From contig NZ_JQMP01000003.1 in assembly GCF_000744775.1 (NCBI RefSeq), forward strand, positions 434,001-498,000: a DNA stretch of 64,000 nt, written 5' to 3'. The stretch comes from Thermorudis peleae (GTDB lineage: Bacteria > Chloroflexota > Chloroflexia > Thermomicrobiales > Thermomicrobiaceae). The translations under genes were made by a program, and so were the position numbers. The notes beneath the pieces were generated by a model. That model ran no database searches. It saw only the letters and a list, made by a program, of their open reading frames with translations, and was not told the DNA's origin. Shown here piece after piece: positions 50,748 to 60,367 of this stretch. The stretch's first letter is position 1; each line of letters begins with the position of its first letter.

Positions 50748-52367
50748 GTGGTGGACGAGGGGACGATGCAGCGGCGAGTGCTTACGAATGCCGCGCAGCT
50801 TGGGATCGAGGTTAGCGAGGACGACCTGCAGGTGATGATGGAACAGGGCTTTCTTGCGATGCCCCAGGCGTTTGCTGCGTGGCTTGCGCATGCGCCACTG
50901 CCTGATACGTTGCCTGACTTCTTGTGGGAACCGATGGCAGCGCCAGTGGAACAGACGGCTCCAGCGGAGCCGATCACAATGCCGGCAGTGCACCCGCGGG
51001 GGCAATTGCCGACGCTGGCCGAATTGGCGGTACGCTTGCGCCGCCGTGAGGTCTCCGCGGCCGAACTCGTTGAGCAGGCGCTTGAGCAGATTGCTCGGTT
51101 GGATCCGCATCTCAATGCGTTCCAGTGTGTGCTGGAGGATGAAGCGCGGGCTGCTGCCCGGGAGGCTGACGCCGCATTAGCCCGGGGCGAAGACCACGGG
51201 CCGTTGCATGGGATTCCGGTTGCCGTCAAGGATTTGCTTGACCTTGCTGGTACGCCAACGACGGCCGGCGGGCGGCTGTTGGCTGACCGCCTTGCTGAAC
51301 GAGATGCGTCAGTCGTGAACAGGCTGCGGCAGGCCGGCGCGATTGTCCTTGGGAAGACGCGGTTGACAGAGTTTGCGTATAGTCCGGCTTCGGATAACCC
51401 GCACTATGGCCCGACGCGTAATCCATGGGATCGGACGCGCGACGCCGGTGGGTCGTCGAGCGGGTCGGGGGCAGCGGTTGCAGCTGGGATGGTGGTGGCA
51501 GCGCTTGGCTCAGATACGGGAGGGTCAATCCGGATTCCGGCGACGTTTTGTGGGATTGTTGGGTTAAAACCGACGTTTGGTCGGGTGAGTTTGGCCGGGG
51601 CAGTGCCGCTCTCGTGGTCGCTTGACCATCTTGGCCCGATGACGCGGAGTGTGGCCGACGCTGCGCTGGTGCTGGCAGCGATTGCTGGGCCTGATCCAGC
51701 TGACCCACGGACAAGCCGGACATCGTCGTGGGGGATGCCGGCGTTCTCAGCCGACGTGCGCGGACTGCACGTTGGTGTGGTTCGTGGCGATGGTGGCACA
51801 GAGCCGCTGGGTGAGCCGGAGGTGATGGCAGCGTGCGAGCGGGCCGCAGCAGCACTGGCAGATGCTGGTGCGCTGATTGAGGACGTAACGGTGCCGGAGC
51901 TGAGCGCGCTCCGCGTCATCAACAGCGTGCTGATTGGGCTTGAGGCGCAGGTGGTGCACCTGCCCTGGTTGCGTACGCAGCGGGAGGCGTATGGGGCGTT
52001 TCTCCGGGCTCGGCTACTGGCGACACTGGCGTATCCGCCGGGTTCGTACTTGCTCGCGCAGCGTTGGCGGGCACAACTTCGCCAGCAGATGGTCGAGCGG
52101 ATGCGTGTGCTTGACCTCCTGCTCTTGCCGACCGTACCGCATCCCGCGCCGCCGCTTGGTGTGATTGTGCGGAATACGTGGCATACAAGCCCGTTCAATG
52201 CGCTGGGGTGGCCGGCGCTGTCGCTGCCCGGTGGTCTGGCGGAGACAGGGCTGCCGGTTGGTGTGCAGCTGGTCGGACGGCCATGGGAGGAGGCGACGGT
52301 GCTGCGCGCTGGGGCGGTGGTTGAAGCGGCGGGACTCGGCCCCGGCGATCCTCCACTGGTTGCTTGA
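50748..52367 (+). CDS. Amidase (amidase signature family)
   Basis: 539 residues. The Ser-Ser-Lys triad is visible: Lys in VAVKDLLDLAG, Ser in GGSSSGSGAAVA and Ser in GSDTGGSIR. An N-terminal domain of about 85 residues with a helical start precedes it, an addition seen in some amidases. GTG 50748 follows AAGGAGG by 6 nt and is preferred to the upstream codon. Substrate unknown; it is not adjacent to Asn/Gln-tRNA transamidase partners, so GatA is unlikely. Confidence 0.86.
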   Translation: MVDEGTMQRRVLTNAAQLGIEVSEDDLQVMMEQGFLAMPQAFAAWLAHAPLPDTLPDFLWEPMAAPVEQTAPAEPITMPAVHPRGQLPTLAELAVRLRRREVSAAELVEQALEQIARLDPHLNAFQCVLEDEARAAAREADAALARGEDHGPLHGIPVAVKDLLDLAGTPTTAGGRLLADRLAERDASVVNRLRQAGAIVLGKTRLTEFAYSPASDNPHYGPTRNPWDRTRDAGGSSSGSGAAVAAGMVVAALGSDTGGSIRIPATFCGIVGLKPTFGRVSLAGAVPLSWSLDHLGPMTRSVADAALVLAAIAGPDPADPRTSRTSSWGMPAFSADVRGLHVGVVRGDGGTEPLGEPEVMAACERAAAALADAGALIEDVTVPELSALRVINSVLIGLEAQVVHLPWLRTQREAYGAFLRARLLATLAYPPGSYLLAQRWRAQLRQQMVERMRVLDLLLLPTVPHPAPPLGVIVRNTWHTSPFNALGWPALSLPGGLAETGLPVGVQLVGRPWEEATVLRAGAVVEAAGLGPGDPPLVA

Positions 52368-52394
52368 CGACGAACGGGCTGTCTGTGCCATAAT
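52364..52394 (+). promoter_or_regulatory. Possible promoter of the superoxide dismutase gene
   Basis: TTGACG (52364-52369), 19 nt, CATAAT (52389-52394), 90 nt before the SOD start. Spacing is longer than ideal. Confidence 0.35.
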
Positions 52395-52483
52395 GCGGCT
52401 GGACGGTTCGCGTGGCAGCTCGGTGGGCGCACGAGATTGGGAAAGCTCACGGAGCTGGTGATGAAGTGAAAGGGAGGGAAGCG

Positions 52484-53095
52484 ATGCCGTTCGAGCTTCC
52501 GCCGTTGCCGTATCCGTATGACGCACTCGAGCCGTACATTGATGCCAAGACCATGGACGTGCACTACAACGGGCACCATGGCACCTATGTCCGCAACCTC
52601 AACGCGGCGATTGAAAAGCACCCAGAGCTCGAGGGGCGGAGCGTTGAGGACTTGCTGCGGAACATTCAGCAGATTCCGGAAGATATTCGCACTGCTGTGC
52701 GCAACAACGGTGGCGGGCATGCCAACCACAGCATCTTCTGGACGATTATGGGGCCGAATGCTGGCGGCGAGCCGAAGGGTGAGCTGGCTGAGGCGATCAA
52801 TCAGACGTTTGGCAGCTTCCAGGCGTTTAAAGATCAGTTCTCAGCTGCGGCAGCTGGGGTGTTCGGCAGTGGCTGGGCATGGCTTGTCTTGAACAATGGC
52901 AAGCTGGAGATTGTGACCCGGCCGAATCAGGACAGCCCCTACATGGACAACCTCTACCCGGTGATGGGGTTGGACGTGTGGGAGCATGCCTACTACCTGA
53001 AGTATCAGAACCGCCGTGCAGAGTACATCGCGAACTGGTGGAATGTTGTCAACTGGGACGCGGTGGCTGAGCGGTATCGGGCTGGGCTGAAGTAG
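52484..53095 (+). CDS. sodA: Superoxide dismutase (Mn/Fe)
   Basis: 203-residue SOD. Metal-binding segments: His in [11 protein letters not shown], the [10 protein letters not shown] motif, and the [12 protein letters not shown] motif with Asp and His. GSGWAWLVL is typical of Mn/Fe family members. ATG 52484 follows GGGAGGGAAGCG; the longer frame from 52412 is a non-conserved extension. Mn versus Fe cannot be decided. A strong hairpin follows. Confidence 0.93.
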   Translation: MPFELPPLPYPYDALEPYIDAKTMDVHYNGHHGTYVRNLNAAIEKHPELEGRSVEDLLRNIQQIPEDIRTAVRNNGGGHANHSIFWTIMGPNAGGEPKGELAEAINQTFGSFQAFKDQFSAAAAGVFGSGWAWLVLNNGKLEIVTRPNQDSPYMDNLYPVMGLDVWEHAYYLKYQNRRAEYIANWWNVVNWDAVAERYRAGLK

Positions 53096-53116
53096 TCCTG
53101 CAGGAATGTGCAACGA

Positions 53117-53157
53117 CGAACCGTCCCTCCGGCCTGATACACCGGAGGGACGGTTCG
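53117..53157. terminator. Strong bidirectional terminator
   Basis: CGAACCGTCCCTCCGG (53117-53132) pairs perfectly with CCGGAGGGACGGTTCG (53142-53157) over 16 bp with a 9-nt loop; TTTCC follows. It separates the SOD gene from the convergent MhqO-like gene. Confidence 0.8.
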
Positions 53158-53179
53158 TTTCCTGTGGTGCAGGTACGCG

Positions 53180-54166
53180 CTAGCGGACGGTGATGTCGAT
53201 AGGGCGGAGGTTGGCTTCGATTTGGGCGCGGTAGGGCTCGAGGAACGGCGGTAAGGACAAGCGCTCGCCGAGATGTTCGGGGTCTTCGTCGGTTGCGAAG
53301 CCAGGACCATCGGTGGCGATTTCAAAGAGGATGCCGCCTGGCTCACGGAAGTAGAGAGAACGGAAGTAGAAGCGGTCGATTTGCGGGGTGACGGAGAAGC
53401 CCGCGGCTGCGATACGCTCACGCCAACGGCGGTGTGTCGCATCGTCCGGGGTGCGGAAGGCAACGTGATGGACGCCGCCGGTGCCAAGGTCTGCGAGCGG
53501 CAGGCCTGGGTGTACTTCAACGACAACTTGCGCCCCAGGGCCGCCAGGGCCAGTCTCAAAGAGAACCTGTTCGATGCCGTTATCCTGACGATGCAGGGTG
53601 CGGCGGAAGCCGAGCAACTCCTCGAGCACGTGTTGCGTGCGGGCAAGCTGCCTGACAGTTAGGGTGACAAAGGCTAAACCGCGGATAGCGACCTCGGGGG
53701 GCACGGGGCTGTGCTCCCAGGGAATGCCGCCGCCGGGTGCGCCCTGGTCATCGACGAGGGCGAGGCGCTGTCCTTCGGGGTCGGTAAAGGCTAGGAGGCG
53801 GCGGCCATCGAGGCTTTCTCGCTCTTCGACGGGGCGGCCAACGTTGGCCAGGCGCTCACGCCAATAGGCAAGGGCGTCTTCGCTCGGGACGCGGAGTGCG
53901 ATGAGGGAGATATCGCCAGCGCCTGGGCGATGGGGCGGCAGCTTGGGCCAGTCGAAGAAGGTGACATCGGTGCCGGGTGAGCCGATGCGGTCGGCGTAGA
54001 AGAGGTGGTAGGCTGAGACATCGTCTTGATTGACTGTCTTTTTGACGAGTCGCAGCCCGAGCACCTGGGTATAAAACCAGACGTTCTCGCTCGCTCGCCC
54101 CGTGACTGCGGTCACGTGGTGCAGGCCAGTAAGGGTAAGCTCGGTCTCGGTTTGGGATGTGGTCAT
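53180..54166 (-). CDS. Ring-cleaving dioxygenase, MhqO/VOC type
   Basis: 328 residues with two VOC units (about 14-150 and 160-310). LTGLHHVTAVTG, GGVHHVAFRT and GILFEIATDGPGF provide His, His and Glu for the iron site. The IGSPGTDVTFFDWP stretch is characteristic of MhqO-like hydroquinone dioxygenases. ATG 54166 follows AAAGGAAGGAG. It is the last gene of the minus-strand run; a 78-nt gap separates it from the hydratase gene. Confidence 0.84.
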   Translation of the reverse strand: MTTSQTETELTLTGLHHVTAVTGRASENVWFYTQVLGLRLVKKTVNQDDVSAYHLFYADRIGSPGTDVTFFDWPKLPPHRPGAGDISLIALRVPSEDALAYWRERLANVGRPVEERESLDGRRLLAFTDPEGQRLALVDDQGAPGGGIPWEHSPVPPEVAIRGLAFVTLTVRQLARTQHVLEELLGFRRTLHRQDNGIEQVLFETGPGGPGAQVVVEVHPGLPLADLGTGGVHHVAFRTPDDATHRRWRERIAAAGFSVTPQIDRFYFRSLYFREPGGILFEIATDGPGFATDEDPEHLGERLSLPPFLEPYRAQIEANLRPIDITVR

Positions 54167-54244
54167 CGTCTGTGGCTCCTTCCTTTCGGTGTTTACGTTC
54201 CAAGGATGCCACAGACGATGACGCTCTTGCTCTGCGGATGCTAC

Positions 54245-55057
54245 TTACTCGGTAAAACGGAGTAGAAGTGGGGGTTGCCCGTGCATTTCGACGGTAAAGA
54301 CGTCGCCGGCACGGGCGGGCAGTGCGCGGGCGAGGGAGCCGGAGAGCACGATATCGCCGGGCTCAAGGGCGATGCCGAACTCGGCGAGCTTGTTGGCCAG
54401 CCAGGCAACACAGCGGGCCGGGTGGCCGAGGGCGGCTGCGCCGATACCCTCGACAGCTGGGCGGCCGTTCTGGCTCAGCACCATGCCGATGGTGCGCAGG
54501 TCAGCGGTGCGGAGTGCCCGACTCCAGGGGCCGAGAGTAAACCCACCATAGGAGGCGTTATCAGCCACAGTATCGACGAGTTTAATGCGCCAGTCTTCGA
54601 TCCGGCTATCGACGATTTCGATCGCGACGGCGATGGCTTCGGTAGCGGCGAGGACGTGTTGGAGCGTGACGCCTGGGCCAGCGAGGCGGCGGCCGATGAG
54701 GAAGGCGAGTTCGCCTTCGACGCGTGGCTGAATAAACCAGCTGGCGGGGGCGACGGCAAGCCCGCGTTCGGCGGGGACATACCGCGACGCCCAGAGGCTG
54801 CCGTAGTCGGGTTCATGTACGCCGAGTTGTTGCTGCATGGCGAGGCTGGTCAGTCCGATTTTGCGACCGAGGATCCGCTCGCCGTTGGCAAGGCGCATTG
54901 CGGTCCATTGGGTCTGAATGGCGTAGGCGGCCGCGGGATCAGCGAGGCCGAGTGTCTCCGAGAGGGGCGGGATGGTTGTGCGAGTGCTCCATGCGTGTTC
55001 GAACTGGGCAGCGAGGTCGGCAACGCGCTGGTCATCGAGTACGTGTGTTTCAACCAT
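54245..55057 (-). CDS. 2-oxopent-4-dienoate hydratase (MhpD/XylJ family)
   Basis: 270 residues of the 2-keto-4-pentenoate hydratase family, which hydrates 2-hydroxypenta-2,4-dienoate to 4-hydroxy-2-oxovalerate. GRKIGLTS, EGELAFLIG and VDSRIEDWRIKLVDTVADNASYGG, the metal-binding region, are visible. The start at 55057 (MVETHVL) has GAGGAGAAGAGCA upstream; the longer frame crosses the neighbouring gene. It overlaps the decarboxylase by 8 nt. Its product is the substrate of the aldolase at 57429. Confidence 0.88.
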   Translation of the reverse strand: MVETHVLDDQRVADLAAQFEHAWSTRTTIPPLSETLGLADPAAAYAIQTQWTAMRLANGERILGRKIGLTSLAMQQQLGVHEPDYGSLWASRYVPAERGLAVAPASWFIQPRVEGELAFLIGRRLAGPGVTLQHVLAATEAIAVAIEIVDSRIEDWRIKLVDTVADNASYGGFTLGPWSRALRTADLRTIGMVLSQNGRPAVEGIGAAALGHPARCVAWLANKLAEFGIALEPGDIVLSGSLARALPARAGDVFTVEMHGQPPLLLRFTE

Positions 55058-55802
55058 TGCTCTTCTCCTCGTGCTGGGTGACAGCAAAGACGAGGGTCGC
55101 GCTTGCTGGCCCGAGCAAGGCGACGGTGCCGGGGTGAAGCGGCACGGCTGGCGCTGGGGAGCCGAACATGATGACCTGGCCAGTATGCAGGCCGCCGACT
55201 TGCTGGGCAAGCCAGCAGAGCTGCGCTGGCAAGTCGCCAAGGGCTGCGATTGGGCCGGCGGCAACGTCTTGGCCGTTGATCGTGAGGCGAAGTTCTCCAT
55301 CGAAGGGCCAGTCGAGTGCGCGCTCACCGAGCAGGATTGCGCCGCCGGAAGCGTTGTCGGCGACGACTTCGGGGGCAGTGAAATGGTAGCCTTCCCAGAT
55401 GCTATCGAGGATTTCAACGGCAAGAAGCCACGCGCCGACTGCGAGGAGTGCACGTCCGGGGGTAGCGTCGGGAGGGATGTCTGCCTGAAGCACGGCGGCG
55501 ACTTCCGGTTCGATGCGGGGTTGAAGGAAATGGTTGAGCACAACGGATGATTGGTGGAGCATGTCGGCGCTCAGCCAGCCGGTGATCGGTGCGGTGAGGC
55601 CCATTTGCGCTTGTTTGCTGGGGCTGACGAGGCCGAGCTTGTAGCCGATGAGCTGTCGGTCACCGCGGAGCGCGGCCTGGACGCGGTAGGCGCCTGTGAG
55701 GTCGAGGGGAGGCGGAAGACTCCCGCTCGGGAGCGTCCGGCGCTCGGCGCGTGCTCGTTGAATCGCCTCGAGCCAGTGCTGTTCATGGGTGGAGAGGGTC
55801 AT
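55050..55802 (-). CDS. 2-oxo-3-hexenedioate (4-oxalocrotonate) decarboxylase-like protein
   Basis: 250 residues of the same fold as the hydratase (fumarylacetoacetate hydrolase superfamily). GYKLGLVS, EPEVAAVL and EILDSIWEG...VADNAS match the DmpH/XylI branch, which decarboxylates 2-oxohex-3-enedioate to oxopentadienoate. It normally pairs physically with the hydratase, and here the two genes overlap. It overlaps the tautomerase gene by ATGA. Whether it acts as decarboxylase or as a second hydratase cannot be told. Confidence 0.85.
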   Translation of the reverse strand: MTLSTHEQHWLEAIQRARAERRTLPSGSLPPPLDLTGAYRVQAALRGDRQLIGYKLGLVSPSKQAQMGLTAPITGWLSADMLHQSSVVLNHFLQPRIEPEVAAVLQADIPPDATPGRALLAVGAWLLAVEILDSIWEGYHFTAPEVVADNASGGAILLGERALDWPFDGELRLTINGQDVAAGPIAALGDLPAQLCWLAQQVGGLHTGQVIMFGSPAPAVPLHPGTVALLGPASATLVFAVTQHEEKSNG

Positions 55803-55996
55803 GCGCGTTCCTCTCGCTCAGCCATGGATTGCCCGCCGCTGCCCCAGTTGTCTTTGCTGACTTCGACGATGATGACGCGAATGGCTTCGAGCGGCCAGCC
55901 GAGATGTTGGGCAGCAGCTTCGGAGAGCCGGCGAATAAGCGCACGTTTTTGCTCGCGGGTGCGACCTTCTAGCATGGTGACACGCAGGACGAGCAT
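55799..55996 (-). CDS. 4-oxalocrotonate tautomerase-like protein lacking Pro-1
   Basis: 65-residue small tautomerase-fold protein with LRVTMLEGRTREQK and an R-rich HLGWPLEAIRVIIVEV stretch matching 4-OT. In the family, the catalytic base is the N-terminal Pro exposed after Met removal. Here the second codon is CTC (Leu, 55991-55993), not CCN. The rest, including Arg-11 and the later Arg, is retained. ATG 55996 has no alternative start. So it is probably inactive as a classic tautomerase, or moonlights. Confidence 0.85.
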   Translation of the reverse strand: MLVLRVTMLEGRTREQKRALIRRLSEAAAQHLGWPLEAIRVIIVEVSKDNWGSGGQSMAEREERA

Positions 55997-55999
55997 CGT

Positions 56000-56863
56000 T
56001 CAGCGCTCCACAGTGAGGAACCAACGGACCAGGGCGTTGAAGGCGTCACGCTGTTCGATCTGCACCCAGTGGCTGCACTGGCCGAAGACGTGCAACTGAA
56101 CCCGTGGCAGCTGGCGCAGGAGCGTGAGGCTTGTGTCGAGCGGGACGATGACGTCATCGCGGCCGTGGACGAGGAGGACTGGTTGTTCGATGTGCGCAAT
56201 GGCGTCTTCGGGCACGACGAGGGCGTCGACGTGCTGCTGGCGGGGCGGAGGGAACATGGCGGCAAAGCTGCGGGCAGCTTCCGGGGCAGTTGCCGCGCCG
56301 TAGCGTTGGCGGGCAATGGCTTCGAGATCGCCACCAACGTGCTGGGGGTCGAAGACGAACCAACGGAAGATCTGGGTCAGTCGTTCAAGGGTTGGGTCGT
56401 CATAGAAGCCCCAAACGCCATCGAGTCCTTCGGTAATGGGGAAGGGCACGCCGATGGGGCCCATGAGGATGGCGCGGTCGAAGCGCTGTGGTGCGTGGGT
56501 GAGCAGGTGAAGGGCAAGTGCGCCGCCGAGCGAGTTGCCGACCAGGTGTGCATGGGAGATGTTGAGCGCGTCGAGGAGGCCGAGCGACTGCTCGATCCAG
56601 AGCGGGAGCCAGGCGGCAGCGCCCTGGGGCGCAGGGTCGGGGTGGGCACTGCGGCCAAAGCCGACGAGATCGAAGGCGATGCAGTCGAAGGTGTCGCCGA
56701 GCGCTGGGAGAGCATACTGCCAGTTGGCCCAGCCATTTGCGCCGGGGCCGGAGCCATGGATAAAGAGCACGGCCTCGCGGTTCCCGGCTCCGCTGCGATA
56801 GATGTGGGTACGATAGGAGCCGACTGTCAGGTCGTGTTCCGTGACCGGAGTCTGTGTTGTCAT
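56000..56863 (-). CDS. Alpha/beta-hydrolase, meta-cleavage product (C-C) hydrolase type
   Basis: 287 residues. HGSGPGANGWANW is the oxyanion-hole segment of the XylF/BphD/HsaD group, the nucleophile is in GNSLGG, Asp in HGRDDVIVP and His in CSHWVQIEQRDAFN. It hydrolyses ring-opened products such as 2-hydroxymuconate semialdehyde to a C5 dienoate. ATG 56863 has GGAAGGGGA upstream; the earlier GTG-side extension is not needed. It ends 4 nt before the tautomerase. Confidence 0.88.
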   Translation of the reverse strand: MTTQTPVTEHDLTVGSYRTHIYRSGAGNREAVLFIHGSGPGANGWANWQYALPALGDTFDCIAFDLVGFGRSAHPDPAPQGAAAWLPLWIEQSLGLLDALNISHAHLVGNSLGGALALHLLTHAPQRFDRAILMGPIGVPFPITEGLDGVWGFYDDPTLERLTQIFRWFVFDPQHVGGDLEAIARQRYGAATAPEAARSFAAMFPPPRQQHVDALVVPEDAIAHIEQPVLLVHGRDDVIVPLDTSLTLLRQLPRVQLHVFGQCSHWVQIEQRDAFNALVRWFLTVER

Positions 56864-56886
56864 TCCCCTTCCCTTCTGATGCGCGG

Positions 56887-57432
56887 TTACCACCACCACA
56901 TGCTCGTATCGTGGAATTGGACTTCAAGACAGCGGAAATCGCCGCCGAAGAAGATGAGTGGCTCACGATCCCAGTAGTTGAGCCAGCGGACATGGCCGAT
57001 GAACAGCGTGTGGTCACCGGCTGGGACGCGCGCCCAGACGTCGCAGGCAAGGTGGGCGACGGCGCCGTCAAGTAACGGGATACCCTCGACCCACTGGAAT
57101 GTTGGGATGTAGCCCGGCTGGGGCTTGCCCGCAAAGTGGCGGGCGGCTGCCTCCTGGTCGCGGGCAAGCACGCTAATGCCATACCGGTCTTGCTGGTCGA
57201 GGAGGGCGTGCATGCGAGCTCGGCGATCGACGGCGATGGCGACCAGTGGTGGGTCGAGGGAGACGGACATGAACGCGTTGGCAGTCATGCCATGGACGCC
57301 TTCGCCTTGAGCAGCCGTAACGACCGTGACACCCGTCGCGAACCGGCCGAGCGTACGGCGAAACCGCTTGGGGTCGAGGGGAACAGGGGCGGTCGGTTCT
57401 GGAGGGTTCGGCTGTCGGGCTGGGAGCGTCAT
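56887..57432 (-). CDS. Flavin reductase, two-component monooxygenase type (HpaC-like)
   Basis: 181 residues of the flavin reductase-like FMN-binding fold. [40 protein letters not shown] contains the family motifs (GVTVVT, TANAF). The C-terminus has [13 protein letters not shown] and ends with a Trp run. It should supply reduced flavin to the HpaB-type oxygenase encoded divergently at 60368. It overlaps the aldolase gene by 4 nt (57429-57432). Confidence 0.9.
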   Translation of the reverse strand: MTLPARQPNPPEPTAPVPLDPKRFRRTLGRFATGVTVVTAAQGEGVHGMTANAFMSVSLDPPLVAIAVDRRARMHALLDQQDRYGISVLARDQEAAARHFAGKPQPGYIPTFQWVEGIPLLDGAVAHLACDVWARVPAGDHTLFIGHVRWLNYWDREPLIFFGGDFRCLEVQFHDTSMWWW

Positions 57433-58487
57433 GCGGATCCTCCTTCTGGTGCAACGGCTGGTGTTGGTTGAGCAGCGTTCGCCTGGCCCTTGCGCCGTGC
57501 GAGATCGACGGCGACATCCAAGATCCAGTCTTCCTGTCCGGCCACGGCCTGGCGTCGCCCGAGTTCGACGAGCAGTTCACGTGGGTCGAGGCCAAACTCG
57601 GCGGCGATGTGTCGAGCGTGGAGCAGGAACGTGGAGTAGACCCCAGCATAGCCGATCGTGATGGCGTCGCGATCGGGGAAGGGCTGATAGGGCATGATCG
57701 GGGCGACGATGTATTCGGCGGCATCCATGAGCTTGAAGACATCGAGCCCGGGGTTGATACCGAGGCGGTCGAGCACGGCGGCAAGGAGTTCCGTTGCGGC
57801 GTTACCGGCGCCGGCGCCAAAGCCGCGGAGACATCCGTCGATCTGGTCGGCGCCGGCTTCGAGCGCGGCCAGGGTGTTGCCGATGGCTAAGCCGAGGTTG
57901 TTGTGTGCATGGAAGCCGACCTGGATCGTCAGCGCGTCTTTGAGGGCTTTGACCCGCGCAAAGGCATCCTGCGGGAGCATCGCGCCGGCCGAATCGACGA
58001 TGTAGACACAATCGGCGCCATAGGACTCCATGAGTTTGGCCTGCTCGGCGAGGAACTCCGGTGGCCGCATGTGGGCCATCATGAGGAAGCCGACTGTTTC
58101 CAGGCCAAGCTCTTTGGCTAGGCCGAAGTGCTGTTCGGAGATATCGGCTTCGGTGCAGTGGGTGGCGATACGCACGACCTGAACGCCAGCGGCGACGGCT
58201 TCACGCAGCTCCTTGCGGGTGCCGATGCCCGGGATGAGCAGCGCGGCGATCTTGGCACGTGTGGCGTGCTCGCGTGCGGTGGCGATGAGGTCGAGTTCGT
58301 TGGTGCCGGAGAAGCCGTACTGGATGGAGCTGCCAGCGAGTCCGTCGCCGTGGGTAACCTCGATGACGGGAACGCCTGCCTCATCGAGCGCTTGGGTGAT
58401 GGCCGCCACCTGCTCACGGGTGAACTGGTGGCTCATGGCGTGTGAGCCGTCGCGCAGGGTAGTATCCGTCAGGCGTGGAGCCTTCAT
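57429..58487 (-). CDS. 4-hydroxy-2-oxovalerate aldolase
   Basis: 352-residue DRE-TIM aldolase (DmpG/BphI/MhpE type), cleaving 4-hydroxy-2-oxopentanoate to pyruvate and acetaldehyde. [12 protein letters not shown] is the metal/catalytic start motif; [15 protein letters not shown] holds the metal His pair. It overlaps the acetaldehyde dehydrogenase gene by ATGA, in keeping with the channelled complex the two enzymes form. Confidence 0.92.
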   Translation of the reverse strand: MKAPRLTDTTLRDGSHAMSHQFTREQVAAITQALDEAGVPVIEVTHGDGLAGSSIQYGFSGTNELDLIATAREHATRAKIAALLIPGIGTRKELREAVAAGVQVVRIATHCTEADISEQHFGLAKELGLETVGFLMMAHMRPPEFLAEQAKLMESYGADCVYIVDSAGAMLPQDAFARVKALKDALTIQVGFHAHNNLGLAIGNTLAALEAGADQIDGCLRGFGAGAGNAATELLAAVLDRLGINPGLDVFKLMDAAEYIVAPIMPYQPFPDRDAITIGYAGVYSTFLLHARHIAAEFGLDPRELLVELGRRQAVAGQEDWILDVAVDLARRKGQANAAQPTPAVAPEGGSA

Positions 58488-59407
58488 GCGAGCACCTCCG
58501 CACGAACGCCCAGCAGGTGCTGGGCGAAGAGTTCGCCGACGCGCTTGGCGGCTGAGGTCATGATGTCGAGGTTGCCGGCGTAGGGGGGCAGGAAGTCGCC
58601 AGCGCCTTCGACTTCGAGCAGCATGGCGATGACGGGGCGCTCACCCCATGGGGTGAAGCGACGATCGATGACCGGTTCGGCCTTGAGCCGATAGCCGGGC
58701 ACATAGCGCTGGACTTCTGCCACCATCTGGCTGATGGAAGCGAGGACGGCGCCCTCATCGAAGTCGCCGGCGGGGATGACGTAGATCGTGTTGGTCATGA
58801 TGATCGGTGGCTCAGCTGGGTTGAGGATGATGATCGCCTTGCCCTGCTCGGCGCCGCCGAGGGCTTCGAGCCCGCGGGCAGTGGTGAAGGTAAATTCGTC
58901 GATGTTCTGCCGGGTGCCGGGACCGGCTGATCGGCTGGCCACGGTGGAGACGATTTCGGCGTAGCGCACTGGGGTGACCCGGCTGACGGCATAGACCAGC
59001 GGGATGGTGGCCTGGCCGCCGCAGGTGATGAGGTTGACGTTGTCCTTATCGAGGTGCGCGCCGAGGTTGACTGGCGGCACGACGTAGGGGCCGCGGGCGG
59101 CTGGGGTGAGGTCGATGGCGATTTTGCCGGCTTCGCGGAGCAGCTTGGCGTGGCGCACGTGTGCCTTGGCGCTGGTGGCGTCGAAGACGAGCTTGATCTC
59201 TGGGTCGGCAAGCACGGCCGTAATCCCCTCAGTGCTGGTGGGGATTCCGAGCGCCCGGGCACGCGCGATGCCTTCGGACTGTGGATCGATCCCGGCGAAG
59301 AGCGCTAATTCGAGGTGGCCGGGATCGCGCAGGATCTTGTACATCAGGTCCGTGCCGATGTTGCCCGTGCCGAGGATCGCGACCTTGATCCGTTGTGACT
59401 GTTCCAT
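58484..59407 (-). CDS. Acetaldehyde dehydrogenase (acylating)
   Basis: 307 residues, DmpF/BphJ type: converts acetaldehyde and CoA to acetyl-CoA with NAD. NAD motif [13 protein letters not shown], the catalytic Cys in [12 protein letters not shown], and [20 protein letters not shown] 59407 follows GAGAGGAG; the GTG upstream is not preferred. The first 64 nt lie inside the end of the IclR gene frame, so the regulator and the operon are tightly packed. Confidence 0.92.
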   Translation of the reverse strand: MEQSQRIKVAILGTGNIGTDLMYKILRDPGHLELALFAGIDPQSEGIARARALGIPTSTEGITAVLADPEIKLVFDATSAKAHVRHAKLLREAGKIAIDLTPAARGPYVVPPVNLGAHLDKDNVNLITCGGQATIPLVYAVSRVTPVRYAEIVSTVASRSAGPGTRQNIDEFTFTTARGLEALGGAEQGKAIIILNPAEPPIIMTNTIYVIPAGDFDEGAVLASISQMVAEVQRYVPGYRLKAEPVIDRRFTPWGERPVIAMLLEVEGAGDFLPPYAGNLDIMTSAAKRVGELFAQHLLGVRAEVLA

Positions 59408-60165
59408 GTCCACTCCTCTCCAAAGTAGCCGAGGTGTTCAGAGACACGCCGGGCAGCCTGCACAATTGCCGTCGTGAAGCGGTGCTGGTTCGGATAGAAG
59501 CGATGAGCGGGTACCGAAAGGCTCATGGCTGCGACGACCTGGCCGTGTTCGTCGCGAATCGGAGCGGCGGCACAGCACAGGCCGATCATCGCCTCTTCTT
59601 GGTCATAGGCGTAGCCTTGCTCACGCACGCGTGCGAGTTCCTCACGGAGTCGTGTGAGGCTGGTGATCGTGTGAGGCGTGAGGGCGGGGAGTCCTTGGCG
59701 CTGGACGATGGCCTCGACTTCTTCCCAGGGGCGTGATGCAAGGAGCACTTTGCCGACGCCGCTGCAATGGGCGTAGAGGCGTCCGCCGACGCGGGAGAGG
59801 ATGATCTCGAGTCCGCGGTCGCCACGGAGTTTGTCGACATAGAGGACTTGACCGTCGACGAGGACGGCGAGATGGGCTGTTTCCCCCCAGCCAGCGACAA
59901 GCTCTTCCATGACGCGGTGGGCTTCCGTCCGCAGCTCACTCGTGTTGGCGAGGGTTTGTGCGAGTTCGAAGAGTGTCCAGCCGAGCCGATAACGACCAGC
60001 GCTCGTCCGCTGGAGGAGGCCACTTGCCGCCAGGGAAGACAGGAATTCATGTGCGCCGGACTTGGGCAAGCCGAGAGCCTCGGCGACTTCAGTGACACCC
60101 CATTCCGGGCGTTGGGGGGTGAAGAGTCGTAGGACTTGGGATGCTTTGATGACTGTCTGTAGCAT
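59344..60165 (-). CDS. IclR-family transcriptional regulator
   Basis: 273 residues. N-terminal winged HTH ([22 protein letters not shown]) and the C-terminal IclR effector domain, with [25 protein letters not shown] and [19 protein letters not shown]. The last 20 residues (Ser/Arg/Ala-rich) exceed the usual length and run into the dehydrogenase gene. ATG 60165 is at the divergent promoter region. It probably controls both arms of the aromatic locus in response to an aromatic acid or pathway intermediate. Confidence 0.88.
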   Translation of the reverse strand: MLQTVIKASQVLRLFTPQRPEWGVTEVAEALGLPKSGAHEFLSSLAASGLLQRTSAGRYRLGWTLFELAQTLANTSELRTEAHRVMEELVAGWGETAHLAVLVDGQVLYVDKLRGDRGLEIILSRVGGRLYAHCSGVGKVLLASRPWEEVEAIVQRQGLPALTPHTITSLTRLREELARVREQGYAYDQEEAMIGLCCAAAPIRDEHGQVVAAMSLSVPAHRFYPNQHRFTTAIVQAARRVSEHLGYFGEEWTWNSHNGSRSRSSARATSART

Positions 60166-60223
60166 GGTCAGCCCCTCACTGTTCTCATCCTATGGCAGTG
60201 TGTGGTCGTCATCAACGGTTTTG

Positions 60224-60264
60224 TTCAACTATGCTGAAAACTGACTTCGTTCATCTATATTGGA
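60224..60264. promoter_or_regulatory. Two tandem operator candidates for the IclR regulator
   Basis: TTCAACTATGCTGAA (60224-60238) and TTCATCTATATTGGA (60250-60264) share TTCA-N7-TGRA layout, 26 nt apart centre to centre. They lie between the divergent IclR gene and HpaB-type gene, just upstream of the plus-strand promoter. Confidence 0.45.
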
Positions 60265-60272
60265 AGCATTGC

Positions 60273-60301
60273 TTGACACTGCCGGCGTGTGCCGTTAAGA
60301 A
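60273..60301 (+). promoter_or_regulatory. Promoter of the monooxygenase gene
   Basis: Perfect TTGACA (60273-60278), 17 nt, TAAGAA (60296-60301), a weak -10, consistent with activation by a bound regulator. Confidence 0.5.
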
Positions 60302-60367
60302 GTGGGCAGATTCCGAAGGTGGGCAGTGCTGGCGCGGTTAGCCGTTGCCAGGAGGAGAGGTGCAAGC

